Origin: Siphlonurus alternatus
Taxonomy: Eukaryota; Arthropoda; Insecta; Ephemeroptera; Siphlonuridae
Reading direction: 5' to 3'
DNA: 64,000 nucleotides
Assembly (NCBI GenBank): GCA_949825025.1
Contig: OX463781.1
Coordinates: forward strand, 37,907,950-37,971,949
The position numbers and the translations under genes are program-made. The notes under the pieces are model-generated. The model did not search any database, was not told where the DNA came from, and saw nothing but the letters and a program-made list of their open reading frames with translations. Shown here in pieces: positions 22,023 through 34,689 of the stretch. The stretch's first letter is position 1. Every line of letters begins with the position of its first letter.

Positions 22023-22213
22023 TCTTCACTCCTGACTCATTTACTGACACTGCAGTTTCAATAGACAAAGAAATGTAGATTTGCAATTTCGGGGGAGATA
22101 AGATGAGCAACTAATCTATACCATCCAAAATATTTCAAGTTCAATATACTGCGTGGCAACGTCTACAGACGCAGCAGGGGTGATTTTCGTGATGTACTCT
22201 ACATGTATATATA

Positions 22214-23285
22214 TGTTGGCACCCAAAGCCGAATTCGGCCCAAGGCCGAAAAAAAATGCGCAGAACTAGATTGGAGCATCGCGGGATGCTCCAAACCCGA
22301 AATGAATTCGTTTTTTGGCTTTGGGTCAAACCACAATGCTCCAATCTAGATCTGGTCAAATAGAAATGCTCCAAAGCCGATGGAGACTTTTACTTCGGCT
22401 TTGGAGCATTTTCATTTGACCAGAACTAGATTGGAGCATCGTGGTTTGACCCAAAGCCGAAATGAGATTTTATTTCGGGTTCGGAGCAAAATTTGACCCC
22501 ATCTAGATCTGCGCATTTTGCAGAGTTCACGTTACTTATTTAATATTTATATTCTTTGATTAGATTGAGTACTTCACGTCAAAATAATGCTTACTACATT
22601 ACCACATTTAATTATAGTTCTTGAGAACCTTGGAACATTTTCATGACGAAATAATATTTATTTTATAAATTAATAATAATAAAATAATTGTTCAGCTGCC
22701 ACATGGAATGGTAAAGGTAGGTTGAAAGTCATTTCCCAAAATTTATCCTATTTTTCTCTCAAGCCTATGTTTTAACACACTGAAATCAGCATTTATTATA
22801 ATACCAAAACGTGGTGGCAGTTTATTCAATTAGACCTCAAAAAATAAATTAAAAAAATTGTAGTTTTACTTTTTTTAAGTAAAAAGAATAAATAATAATT
22901 AAGTACTTTTTAAACAAATTATAATCCGTCTCTTGAGTAAATGTGGTAAGCATTATTTTGACGTGAAGTACTCAAACTGATCAAAGAATATAAATTAGTA
23001 ACGTGAACTCTGCAAAATGCGCAGAACTAGATGTTGGCAAATTTTGCTCCAAATTTAACCCGAAATAAAATATCATTTTGACTTTGGGTCAAACCACGAT
23101 GCTCCAATCTAGTTCTGGTCAAATCGAAATGCTCCAAAGCCGATCTTCAGCTTTGGAGCATTTTCATTTGACCAGAACTAGAATGGAGCATCGTGGTTTG
23201 ACCCAAAGCCGAAAAACGAATTCATTTCGGGTTTGGAGCATCGCGCGATGCTCCAATCTAGTTCTCCGTATTTTTTTCGGCCCTG
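22214..23285. mobile_element. Foldback element FB1 (long inverted repeat)
   Basis: Left arm about 22214-22612 and right arm about 22934-23285 are inverted copies. They are built of repeated modules: GGAGCATCGTGGTTTGACCC, AAAGCCGAA, CATTTGACCAGAACTAGA. The left end reads TGTTGGCACCCAAAGCCGAA, very like the ends of FB2 (55055-56820). The right terminus is cut off after GTATTTTTTTCGGCCCTGG, so the TGTTGGCACC end is missing there. There is no coding frame. The arms themselves contain tandem and inverted sub-repeats, as in Foldback-type transposons. Confidence 0.85.
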
Positions 23286-23300
23286 GACGGAATAAAAAAG

Positions 23301-23463
23301 ACTTATCCGCGAGGTATAGCCGGCGGATAACTTGTCCACGTTCTAGTCTGCATGGATTAGTATAGGCCTGGACAAGCATTTGGATAAGTTACTCCGGACA
23401 AGTCATTCAGCCAAACTTGTTGGACAAATTCTCGTATGGCTAAGATAGCCGCGCGGATAAGTT
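23301..23463. mobile_element. Palindromic MITE (family O)
   Basis: ACTTATCCGCGAGGTATAGC at the left pairs with a right end reading AGATAGCCGCGCGGATAAGT. Inner words GATAACTTGTCC and GGACAAG recur. It abuts the broken end of FB1. Confidence 0.75.
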
Positions 23464-25245
<1,782 letters not shown>

Positions 25246-26108
25246 ATGAAAAATACAAGTTTTGCAAACTCAAAATATCGATGGTATCTGTTTTACGTAT
25301 AATATTGAGATAGTGTATAAAAAGAGCACTATTAATCCAAGCGTGTATTAATGGATTTTATATTTAAATCTGAATTTTCTGCAACTCGGGTACGCTTGCA
25401 TTGGGATTCTGAAGCATATATACGGTTATAGCTCCTCCTTTTTCTCACGTGCGTATAGGCGTCTAGTATTTCGATAGGCAGGTAGGCTAAGCATTCGGTA
25501 AAGAGAGGCAGGTAGGCTTAACTGTAGGTAGGTAACGACATAATTCGATTTCTCGTTTCTGCTGCCCGTCTCTAAAAAACTTTTTGCCTTGGACCAGGTA
25601 CCAGGGACCATATACTTGTTATGTGCGTCTATTAAATATATGCCATAAATATAGCATAGAAAGAACAAAAATAGTTGATAAATATTACATTGCTTATATT
25701 TTTATCTCACTTTATTACAGAAATAGTACAATAATATACCACTTTTAGAGCATGCATTCTATATTCACTATATTATATTGCAAAAATATAGTTAAAATAG
25801 ATTACATGGAATGCGGTATTATAAAAATATGTTAGCAATATGTGAAAAATATTGAAGTGAATACCGAGATATAGCAAATATATAACAGCTGTTGGTATAT
25901 TTCTACCATATCACTACCACTATAAATGTCCTAAAAGCGACAGATTAACGACACTCTTAGTACACAACTATTGCAATTATAGTTCATTTTTCATTTCAGA
26001 AATATGCTATTTATATGGTGTTTTTTTTGTACTAGGGAGTGCATATTTATGTTATTATATATTGTGTATTGATATTAATAGAATCTCGATCAATAACAGA
26101 GCCTAAAT
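25246..26108. other. Unexplained AT-rich stretch
   Basis: A minus-strand frame at 25430-25523 reads LSLPASLYRMLSLPAYRNTR after an acceptor-like TTACCTACCTACAG. It reflects duplicated CAGGTAGGCTWA words. I see nothing firm. Confidence 0.35.
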
Positions 26109-26214
<106 letters not shown>

Positions 26215-26423
26215 TTTTTTCAAAGAGCTGAAATTCACAAATATTGCTTTGACTTAAAATATGTTAATATTAAGAATTACATGAGAGTTTATAATTTTCT
26301 AAATAATGTCACGTGGACAAATCGGAATCAATAAAGAAATAGAAATTTGCTTTTCTTGTATATCCCTATAGAATAAAAAAGTATATTAAATGAAGCTTTT
26401 AGTATTGTCCTTATTATTAAACA

Positions 26424-27014
26424 TCACTTTCGGGACCCCAAAATTAACCAGCGTTTTCCTATGCTGGCACGCACTTCCTTTGGGCGAGCGTCTGGGTTCG
26501 TCGGAACCCGACGAAACTTTTCCTGGGGGTTCCCGGGGGTGGCCGCCGTAACCGGGAAAATAATAAAAAATCCACGTCCGGGGGGGGACTGGGGGTGAAT
26601 TTTTTTATCTAGATTTTTGGGGTTTTTCGGCCTCCGACCTCTTCCGGTGCCCTGCGCTGGCCTTGGCCGGTGGAGGTCTTTGCCCGGTGAACTTTTGTTG
26701 CTGCCGAGTCGTGTTCGGTTCCGGACACCGGACACCGTTTCGGCAGCGCACGCCGCCCGTGAGGTTACGTTTGGAAATTTGGGCTCTTCGGTGTCGTGTG
26801 GTCTGTGTTTCGAATCACCGTGTGTTCGAGTGTTGGTGCGTGGTGTGTTGTCGTGGCCGTGTAGTGAGGACGTCATGCTATTGCGACGTATTACGTGTCA
26901 CTTTGATGTGTTACGGCCCTCTATCATGCACGTTGAATCACAAATGTGGACATCGTGGACACGGGGTGACCTTGTGCCGCGTGACTCCACGGCTAGGCGA
27001 TCTCCTCCCTGAGT
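26424..27014 (-). other. GC-rich island with a 150-codon minus frame
   Basis: The GC content jumps here, far above both flanks, with sharp borders near 26430 and 27045. The minus strand has an open frame (26424-26876) rich in Pro, Arg, Lys and Gly (for example RPRPAQGTGRGRRPKNPKN) that ends where the AT-rich sequence resumes. Two plus frames are also open, as expected in GC-rich DNA. Strand asymmetry (G/T-rich plus strand) and basic, Pro-rich translation recall the 5' UTR/ORF1 start of LINE elements, but I see no RT or zinc knuckle. It could also be a horizontally moved fragment. Confidence 0.4.
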
Positions 27015-27308
27015 TCATCTTTTCGTTGGTTTCGATTTGTGTTTTCTGATACGTAAACATGCAACACACAACGTACTAGTGCTACTTTTTCCATTTTTTG
27101 TACATACAGTGTTTCCTGCCATTGGAAAGTTTATGGTTACCAACTTCAACAGCTTCTTTGTAGTCCAACTTTGAATGTTGGTGGAAAAAGGCAAGTCTAC
27201 CATTGGTAGAAAGAGTTCTGCTAACTGGGATTGGCTGAAGCTTTTGCATATCGTCAATGCTTTGAAATTATTATAATTTATTAACTTTCTTTGTGTGACT
27301 GCTGCCAT
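27015..27308 (-). CDS. Candidate first exon or short ORF, minus strand, divergent from gene 2
   Basis: ATG at 27306-27308 (context GGGATGG) opens 97 codons to a stop at 27015. It begins MAAVTQRKLINYNNFKALTI, and the mixed composition looks plausible for protein. A donor AAGTTG|GTAACC lies after codon KLLKL, so only the first 55 or so codons may be exon. The ATG lies 152 bp from the plus-strand ATG at 27461, head-to-head across a CpG-rich segment. No family is recognised. It could be a chance frame. Confidence 0.3.
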   Translation of the reverse strand: MAAVTQRKLINYNNFKALTICKSFSQSQLAELFLPMVDLPFSTNIQSWTTKKLLKLVTINFPMAGNTVCTKNGKSSTSTLCVACLRIRKHKSKPTKR

Positions 27309-27374
27309 CCCATTGGCTGCTTCTGTTTAGAGGCAACATTGCAAAAGGGGATCTGACTGCTCAGTGCAGTGATG

Positions 27375-27460
27375 TGAAATTCGCGCGAAGATTGGTCCGC
27401 GAAAATGCGCATGCGAATATCCGCGCAAGTGCGCGCATATGCGCGTAAGATAGTCTCAAG
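27375..27460 (+). promoter_or_regulatory. CpG-rich promoter candidate with NRF1-like motif
   Basis: A short block dense in CpG sits in an AT-rich region. TGCGCATGCG at 27405-27414 matches the core of NRF1 sites, and GCGCGCATATGCGCG follows. ATTGG/CCAAT boxes occur upstream (near 27120, 27204, 27226 and 27306). AAGATGGTGGCC at 27459-27470 resembles the YY1-like element that often overlaps the start codon of housekeeping genes. All of this is motif reading; no transcription start is shown. Confidence 0.45.
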
Positions 27461-27579
27461 ATGGTGGCCGCCCGCAAATGGAATCACGTGAGCACAGATA
27501 TTGTAGACATTCAGAAGTTCAATATTTTTCCCATAGATGGAGATGCCATGGTAGCACATTCCAAGCAAACTACTTTCAG
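27461..27579 (+). CDS. Candidate first coding exon of plus-strand gene 2
   Basis: ATG in good context (CAAGATGG) starts 39 codons and two bases, ending at donor TTTCAG|GTGTGA. The peptide reads MVAARKWNHVSTDIVDIQKF, then NIFPIDGDAMVAHSKQTTF. It has the charge and Pro/Gly pattern of real protein and sits directly behind the CpG/NRF1-like promoter candidate. The end phase is 2. The start choice is clear because it is the first ATG after the CpG block. The protein is not recognised. Confidence 0.5.
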
Positions 27580-27593
27580 GTGTGACTTAATTA

Positions 27594-27985
27594 ATATAAC
27601 TTTAAATAAAATTGATTATTTTCGTAAATAATGCTCGGATTTACTCCCAATTAGGTCTAGGGGGGGTTATAAAATTAAGGTGCAAGTAATGCGGGTTGCA
27701 TACCTTCAGGGGCATGTAGGTTGTGGTTGCATACTTTCAGGGGAAGTTTGGTTGAGTTGCATACTTTCAGGGGCATGTAAGTGAAGGTTGCCTACCTTTA
27801 GGGGTAACTTATAATAACTTTATATAAAAACGAATATTTTCGTTAATAATGCTCGGATCATCTCCCAATTAGGTCTAGGGGGGGTTATCAAATTAAGGTG
27901 TAATTAATGCGGGTTGCATACTTTCAGGGGCATGTAGGTTGTGGTTGCCTACTTTCAGGGGCAATTTGCGTTCGGTACATCATAG
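27594..27985. repeat. Tandem duplication of about 218 bp with inner short repeats
   Basis: AATGCTCGGAT occurs at 27630 and 27848, followed in both by CTCCCAATTAGGTCTAGG and a GGTTGCATACYTTCAGGGGC series, giving a period of about 218 bp. Within each unit the word TTGCMTACTTTCAGGGG repeats every 30-35 bases. Confidence 0.85.
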
Positions 27986-28045
27986 CATTACGAGGTTTAA
28001 TTACAACTGGCCACCTCTTTGTGTTGAAGATGGGCAGTGTCCGGA
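27986..28045 (+). CDS. Weak candidate exon 2 of gene 2
   Basis: Sixty bases between TCATAG| and GA|GTAAGC. One leading base completes the phase-2 end of exon 1. The peptide is ITRFNYNWPPLCVEDGQCP. The acceptor lacks a pyrimidine tract, and the opposite strand is also open here, so this may be chance. Its end phase (2) does not fit exon 30259-30344, so another exon would be needed in between. Confidence 0.25.
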
Positions 28046-28117
28046 GTAAGCCCATTGCCTTGCTCGCTCGAACACGACCGGACGCTAAGAAAATAATTAA
28101 CTCGAATCTCCCCAAAC

Positions 28118-28262
28118 TCCTTAAAAAAATTATTAAATAAAATAAAATAAATAATAATAAAATAGTAGGGGCCTAACAACTGCGTCTGACTCCTTAAAAA
28201 ATTATTAAATAAAATAAAATAAATAATAATAAAATAGTAGGGGTCTAACAACTGCGTCTGAG
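28118..28262. repeat. 72-bp tandem duplication
   Basis: Two nearly identical units of about 72 bp. Each has TCCTTAAAAAA, an AATAAAATAAAATAAATAAT run, AGTAGGGGYCTAACAACTGC and GTCTGA. Confidence 0.9.
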
Positions 28263-28329
28263 TCGTTATCTGAGCCTGTTCATCTTCGCTAATTTAGAAC
28301 ACTATAATATCTGTCAACATATGGCTGAG

Positions 28330-28505
28330 AGATTTTTGGAAGTGCATCACTGCACTGGGTGTAAAGCAAGACGAATTTATCCCAGGGAGGGAGCGCGGCG
28401 TATTTTTATACTTGAAATGGTCACCCATCCAAGTATTAACCACGCTTGACGTAGCCTGACTTCAGTGATCTAACGAGAACCGGTCAATGCATAATGCCAA
28501 GCTCT
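28330..28505 (-). mobile_element. 5S-derived SINE, short copy
   Basis: On the minus strand it begins GGTAGAGCTTGGCATTATGC and runs into a clear 5S rRNA-like head. ACCGGTTCTCGTTAGATCAC, TGAAGTCAGGCTACGTC and AAGCGTGGTTAATACTTGGA are followed by TGGGTGACC. These cover the A-box, intermediate and C-box parts of the 5S internal promoter. The body is shorter than in 38188-38505. Confidence 0.85.
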
Positions 28506-28515
28506 ACCTCTACTC

Positions 28516-28790
28516 TGAATTTTTTTAGATTTTTATGAGTCCTGCAACTATTTCTAAATAATTATTGAACGTTCTGTAATTTAAGTTGGCACCCCTGAAT
28601 CGTTAATAAAAAGAATAGGACAGAGACGCCTGTTGACACCTCCAGAGGGCGTGGCAGCACATTTAATAATTATTTAAAAAAAAATAGTTCTGGGTTTCAA
28701 AAAAATCTGGAAAAAATCAGAGTAGCATAATTTGGTACCTTCAATTCATTTCTGTAATAAAAAATTTTCATGTAGGTTGTCCATTTTGCA
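28516..28790. mobile_element. MITE family C, copy 2
   Basis: It retains AACTATTTCTAAATAATTAT, CACCTCCAGAGGGCGTGGC and the right end TTTTCATGTAGGTTGTCCATT. The left terminus is lost next to the SINE. Confidence 0.75.
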
Positions 28791-29608
28791 TTAAAATACC
28801 GTTATGATATCACGTACTGAATACTTATATAGATGGCAACATATGATTGACAAAATTAATTAAAAGACTTGAAACCAAACGAGCGTAGGCGAGTTTACAC
28901 CCCACCCCTAGTTTCATATGTCAAATTAATAGCATTTTTTAATAATTTTAAATAAAAAGGGTTTAAAATTAATTATTTAATTCATAAATCACATTAGTTT
29001 CTATTTTTTCTTAACACAAATGCAATTTTTTTTAATTGATTTCAATATTTAATTCCATTAAATATTTATTTCACTCAAATACAATACATATTGCTATATG
29101 AATATAAATTTATGCTGCAACACATTTTTATTTTCCCATTTTATTTTTGATGACTCGGCAACATCCCTCAGAGATTTCAATCAAAACATTTCTCTGTTCG
29201 TTGTGAAAATTGATTGAACATCGCTTCGTGTCGTGGAGTTTTGATTTTCTGCAAACGTGCAAGGGTCAAATTCCAATTTATTGACAGTCCACTGACTTGG
29301 AAATTCTTTTCAATATTTCTCAAAAACTCTTTTAATAAACTATGGACCTTTATATTGTCAAATATTTCAAACCAATGCTCATATTTTTTTAAATAAATAT
29401 TAGCATCTTAACTATGCATATTAAAAAAAATACATTTAAAATTTCAACAATTTCTTCCATATATAATTATAAGTGTACGTGCAGTTTAATATATTAATAC
29501 TTAAATTTGTTGTACACTGTTAGTGTTTCGTTCCATTCTATGATAATATCCATAACATTACCAGACAAATTTTCATATTAATCAAAATGATCCAATTTTT
29601 TAAACCTT
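28791..29608. other. AT-rich stretch
   Basis: Unique sequence. A 60-codon frame from 29214 has no supporting splice context on both sides. Confidence 0.4.
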
Positions 29609-29838
29609 TAAAGGCGGATTCACATGGCAATTTTTATCATGCGACGTGAAGCGAATAAAGCGCACTTGCTGTAACATTCATTGGCGGCCACATTTGGCGA
29701 TTAACAAAAGAACATCGTTAATTAGCGTGATATTCGCCGCCGCAACATGGCGAATTCGCTCGCCGCATAGGATTTCACAGATTTTTGCGTCAAAACCGCG
29801 TCGCATCGCTGTTGTCGCCATGTGAATCCACTTTAACG
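29609..29838. mobile_element. MITE family D, copy 2
   Basis: Terminal inverted repeats AAAGGCGGATTCACATGGC and GCCATGTGAATCCACTTTA. The interior has ATCATGCGACGTGAAGCGAA, GGCGATTAACAAAAGAACAT and CGTCGCATCGCTGTTGTCGC. It is CpG-richer than its flanks, and the minus frame through it is not a gene. Confidence 0.9.
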
Positions 29839-30258
29839 CTCTTAAAATTGTGGTGCAAACCGCTATGACATTAATGTCATGCAAATATTTAACATAGAAG
29901 CATATAGAAAGACGTCGCATGTATATACTATGACGTTACAGGGGTTTCTCTTCAATTTTAATGATAATAAAGTGTTTCAAACAAATTACATTTATCAAAA
30001 TCATGTTTCCAAATATGCAATAAAATTTTTTATGCAGGTTGTCCATAGCGACTTGGCAGCGAAAATAATATTCTATCTCCATTGGTAAGCTGGAAAGATA
30101 TATCCTAACTCCATTTTGCTTACTAATGGAGTTAGGAGGATATTTTTAGCTACCACGTAGATAGGCAGATTAAAATTGGAAATAAGAAATGTATTGTTGA
30201 AAAAGATACATAATTTATTTATATATTTTTTTTTCTTTCGTTTTGATTTACTGTCAAG
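29839..30258. other. AT-rich stretch with a small imperfect palindrome
   Basis: Around 30075-30160 CCTAACTCCATTTTGCTTAC faces TTACTAATGGAGTTAGGAGG. TATGCAGGTTGTCCAT near 30032 looks like a solo family C end. Confidence 0.45.
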
Positions 30259-30344
30259 GAAAATGGTTCACTCCAACCTACAATAATCCAAGTTCCCTTT
30301 ACTTATTAAACGGATCTTGCAAAAATCTGTACGCCCACATGAAG
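30259..30344 (+). CDS. Candidate internal exon (possibly gene 2)
   Basis: Excellent splice signals on both sides: acceptor TTTTTTTTTCTTTCG...CTGTCAAG| and donor ATGAAG|GTAAGG. Two leading bases and 28 codons are open: KWFTPTYNNPSSLYLLNGSC, then KNLYAHMK. Start phase is 1 and end phase 0. The start does not agree with 27986-28045 nor directly with 27461-27579, so at least one exon is missing if they share a gene. No domain is recognised. Confidence 0.5.
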
Positions 30345-30784
30345 GTAAGGAAGGATCAGTAAAAAAGACGCTTCATAAGAATAATATTATTCTTGGTATT
30401 TAATCCGCATCAAACACCGTCAAATGTTTACATAAGGATGGTGTGATGAAAATGGACAACTTGGATTACTTTTTGTATATATTTTGTGTAAAGGATCTTA
30501 GATTTTTATTTTTATAATCTTAAAATTGAGGGGAAAGATTCTGTGACGTCATAGTCAAGCAACATTTTTCCATATGTATGCGTGTTAAATATTTTCATTA
30601 ATATTACATCACAGCGTAACAACGTTTTCAAACTTTTCAACACAATGTTCGTGGGTGTTAAATTGCTAAAAAAAAAAAAAAAATACAAAATGAAATAAAT
30701 TGACATAATTAAATAATAATTTCTCGGAGTCTTTTAAAATTTCTAATAAAATAAATTATAAATTCATGAAAATTGTTCAGGAAC
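30345..30784. other. AT-rich, putative intron
   Basis: Nothing recognised. Confidence 0.4.
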
Positions 30785-31060
30785 ACCCGAGTTGAAGTAA
30801 ATTTTATCTTCTAATCGCTATTATGCACTCTCCTCGTCTAATTTCCTCCTCTATTGCACCATTTTAGAAGAAAAAATAGGGGAAAAGATGAAATTATGTC
30901 ATCTTCTTTAGCATAAAATGTTGTAAAAATGGTCTACATTTCACCTTCACTTTAAGCGAGGAAAAATTAAATAAGTTATGTTTTTGAGGTAAAAAGACGC
31001 TACAAGATTAGGTTTAGATGTGTAAATGATGAATTGAAAAAGTAATTTTTCATCCATAGG
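30785..31060 (-). mobile_element. MITE family A, copy 7
   Basis: Reverse copy from CCCGAGTTGAAGTAAATTTTATC to TTTTTCATCCATAGGG. The inner landmarks are partly decayed. Confidence 0.8.
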
Positions 31061-31195
31061 GATCACGGAATCACTTTTTTACTGAAATCAATATATTATC
31101 ATTAAATTTTTATTTATTGAATGTTGCGGATATCTTTTATACCCTAAAACCTAAAACTATAATAATAAAGAAATTGACAGTACAGTACTTATCTC

Positions 31196-31397
31196 TAAAG
31201 GCAGATTCAGATGGCGACAACGGCGATGTGACGCGATTTTGTCACACAAGCTGTGAAATCCAATGCGGAAGCGAATTCGCCATTGCAGCGACGAATATCG
31301 CGTTAAATTACGATGCTCTATTTTTTAATCGCCAAATATGGCCACTAATGGATGTTTCGCATCGCAGGCTAGAAATCGCCATGTGAATCCGCCTTAA
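31196..31397. mobile_element. MITE family D, copy 3
   Basis: Starts TAAAGGCAGATTCAGATGGCGA and ends TCGCCATGTGAATCCGCCTTA. The interior has CAACGGCGATGTGACGCGAT. Confidence 0.9.
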
Positions 31398-31447
31398 GAC
31401 TTCTAAAATTTGCAATAAAAAAAATCACGAAAATTGTCCATTGACAG

Positions 31448-31500
31448 AAAACCCGATTTAAAATAAATTTCATCTTATATTCGTTACTAAGCTCTCTAGA
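31448..31500 (-). mobile_element. MITE family A, truncated end
   Basis: Only the terminal 50 or so bases remain (CCCGATTTAAAATAAATTTC, then ATCTTATATTCGTTACTAAG). Confidence 0.65.
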
Positions 31501-32398
31501 TATAATTATTAATACAATGATGATGAATCTCAATTGATTGAGATCTCGTAATTGTTGCCCCTGAATGCAGCAAGACTTGTAGAGGACTTAGAACTTGAAG
31601 TTTAAAAATATATTAAAGTAATAAAAGTGTACATAAATACGTAATTTAATATATAAAAAATATGTTTAGTTGAGTATGATTAAAAAATAATATATTATAT
31701 TTGTGACCTTTAAGCAACATTCATCAACATAAAAGCTATTCGATCGAGTAAACTTCACTTGTCACAGACACCATTAAAATACTGGACATAAAAATCAATT
31801 GAATGAAATTGCTACGAGTTTGCTAGATCAGCACAATAATATCTAGACATTTTTTCTTCAAATAATCAATATTGATGGATGCACTACTCATTCAAGCGAT
31901 TTTTTTAATGGTTTGGATAGTTGACCTTAAGAAGTTATAATATAAATCAATATAAGATTCTATAAATAGATGAGTATTCAAGAACTATAACACATTTTAG
32001 TATGAAAAATATATTTAGAAATGGTCATTGAAATTTTAAATTTAATTTCAATTAATACTATATTATAACAATTTTAATTAGGTTTGCAGATTTATGGTGA
32101 AGTATGGTGGATAATATAGATCGTACTCAATAAAATTGTGGTTTAATAAAAAAAAATCTAGGTTTCTTTTCTTCACTAATTTAATTGAAATTATATTTTG
32201 AGATAGCTAATTATAAAAACTACATTAAATTAATTAAAATATAAATTTAGATAGAGTGTTTATTAATAAATTAAGCTAATTAATAAAGCAACAATTTTAC
32301 GTGATAGAGTTTATAACCGAGTTTTTACGTCACTTGAACTATATTAAGTTTATAAGGGTACATGTTGAGCTCAAAGGATTAGTAGTGACGTCATCCTC

Positions 32399-32403
<5 letters not shown>
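31501..32403. other. AT-rich stretch
   Basis: A short frame RLVEDLELEV after an acceptor-like GCCCCTGAATGCAG (31570) ends in TAA. It is too short to call. Nothing else. Confidence 0.4.

Positions 32404-32451
<48 letters not shown>
32404..32451. repeat. (CT)n microsatellite
   Basis: About 24 CT units. Confidence 0.95.
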
Positions 32452-32455
<4 letters not shown>

Positions 32456-32620
32456 GTGTTGCTTTTATGTCACGCTGTATATTGTTCTGTGGAATTTGCT
32501 GACTAGCTTAATTTTTCATTATCTTTGAAAAAAATAGCAAATTGAAAATTGCAAGTTAAAATATAACATTTTTTTAGAAAAGCACGTAACAATAAATTTG
32601 CATATCCTTCAACGCAGCTT

Positions 32621-32842
32621 TTAAGGTGGATTCAGATGTCAACAGCGGCGATGCGACGCGATTTTGACGTAAAAGCTGTGAAATCCTATGCGGTGGCGAA
32701 TTCGCCGGGAATCGCGTTAATTATGATGTTTTTTTTTTTTTTTAATCGCCAAATATGACCGTCAATGGATATGTAACAGCAAGTGCGCATTATTTACGTC
32801 GCGTCGCATGATAAAAATCACAATGTGAATACCCCTTTAGGC
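32621..32842. mobile_element. MITE family D, copy 4
   Basis: Starts TTAAGGTGGATTCAGATGTC and ends CACAATGTGAATACCCCTTTA. The interior has GGCGATGCGACGCGATTTTG. Confidence 0.9.
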
Positions 32843-34078
32843 ACCAATAACTATTTTCAATGAAAACTTATACTACAAATGTCCCTAAGTTTGCGTACAC
32901 AATTTCAATTTATTTTATTCGTCCAATTACAGATATATTTATGAATATAATAATATCAAGTAAAAATAAAGCATTGTACGCATTGGGTAAGACACATGTC
33001 AAAGGGCAACATACACAACCAATACACAAATAAATATCACTGTAAAAAGTCTTTAACGGAGTAATAACAGTTTATTGAGCAGAATTTTTTTAAACAATTT
33101 CCTGAAATTTACATACTTTTGTACATATTTTAGCAATAAAATATTATGAATTATGATACTGGTAATTTATTATACTGCAGCTTGAGTCCAGGAGTCTTTT
33201 AATAACATGAATTTGTCCCAATTATTTGATTTATTACATGTGAATTTACACAATTGAAAACTATAATGTCATAAAAATTTTAACTGTTTTTGCTTTTATT
33301 AGAGCAATATAAAATAGATTAAATAATTCAATAATAATATATTAAATTTTAATACGATATTTAATGCGCTAATAAACATAACAGTTCATGATGTGTCTTA
33401 TAAATATATAAACATTTATTTTATGTTATTGGCTGAATATGTACCATATCATATATCCAAACTTATTGAAATACTGTACTATATTTTACTTTATTGGATT
33501 CAATAAAAAAATAAAAAAAAATTATCCATCAAACTCGCTAAGTTATTGCAATATTATCATTAAATTATGTTATATTAAATTTCCTACAAATTATATATAC
33601 AATATTGTTTAATTATTACAGAACTTGATAGGTTTCTAAAAGTTATAAAGCACTACAATGTTAGTTTAATATAAATCCTATCGATAAAGTTTGGATACAA
33701 GAAATGTATATCATCTGTTTGTTCAATGTCTCTCATCTTGTTCAGTACAGCAAAGTTTACTAGAATTACATGGTGGATAAAAACACACTTCAGATTTCTC
33801 TTCTCAAATCATACTTCGATCTAACAAGTGAACTTTAACATCTGAGAAGCTAATCAAAACAAATATGAAGAAAAAATTACAATCAAGCCCTTATATACCA
33901 TCCTTGTTGTACTTTTAATAATATGAAAAAAAAGTTATGATTTTTTTTTTTATAATTGATTACAAAATACTGCAATTTTTTTTAAACATTTGTGTGACGT
34001 TATTCACATTATAATTTTCAGTGTAATCGACCCTGTGACTTGAAATCCCTAATATCATCCAACCATATAAAAGACTAA
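32843..34078. other. AT-rich stretch
   Basis: No supported feature. A TCTCATCTTGTTCAG acceptor-like site near 33744 is followed by early stops in two frames. Confidence 0.4.
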
Positions 34079-34251
34079 GGGGGACATTTACAAAGCACTT
34101 TAACCTTCACTTTAGCCTCAATTTTTATCCCTGGTGCTAAACATGGTACTAAAACCATAGGCTAAACATGGTTAGCCCCTGGCTTAGCTTAATGGAATAA
34201 ATAAAAATTTAGGCTAAAGTGGGGGTTAAAGCGATTTGTAAATGTCCCCCT
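34079..34251. mobile_element. Palindromic MITE (family M)
   Basis: Ends GGGGGACATTTACAAAGCAC and GCGATTTGTAAATGTCCCCC. The inner arms carry TTAGCCTCAATTTTTAT and ATAAAAATTTAGGCTAA. One copy seen. Confidence 0.9.
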
Positions 34252-34689
34252 TCATATTATATTATAGAAGGGTGTATCTTATATACATTCTTTTAGTGTG
34301 CATGCATCTAATAAATTGTTTTGATAGAATTGTTGCACTTTCAATTTTTATAGTTTTGAGCCAGTAGTACAGCATTTTTTTTTCTTTTTGTAATGTATTT
34401 ATATTAAAATTTTAAACGTGTCAGTCTCGTTCTAAATTATATACAAATCCAAAGAAGTAAATAAAGTGCACAATTCTCTATGATTTTACAGTACACAGCA
34501 TTTTTTACCTTTTAGAGGCTACTCAGAACTATAATATTTATAAACTTAATAATACTTGGATTTATATTTTTTTAAGTCTTTACATATTTGTAAGGAAGGA
34601 TATACTCTATATTATATATTGCAGCTATAAATATATTTCTCTTCTTCGTTACTATAATTTTATTTGCAAATAATAGAAATGCTCTAGTT
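34252..34689. other. AT-rich; includes the likely 3' end of the minus gene
   Basis: On the minus strand AATAAA sits at 34659-34664, about 25 bases after the stop codon of the frame at 34690-34866. That fits a polyadenylation signal. Confidence 0.4.
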
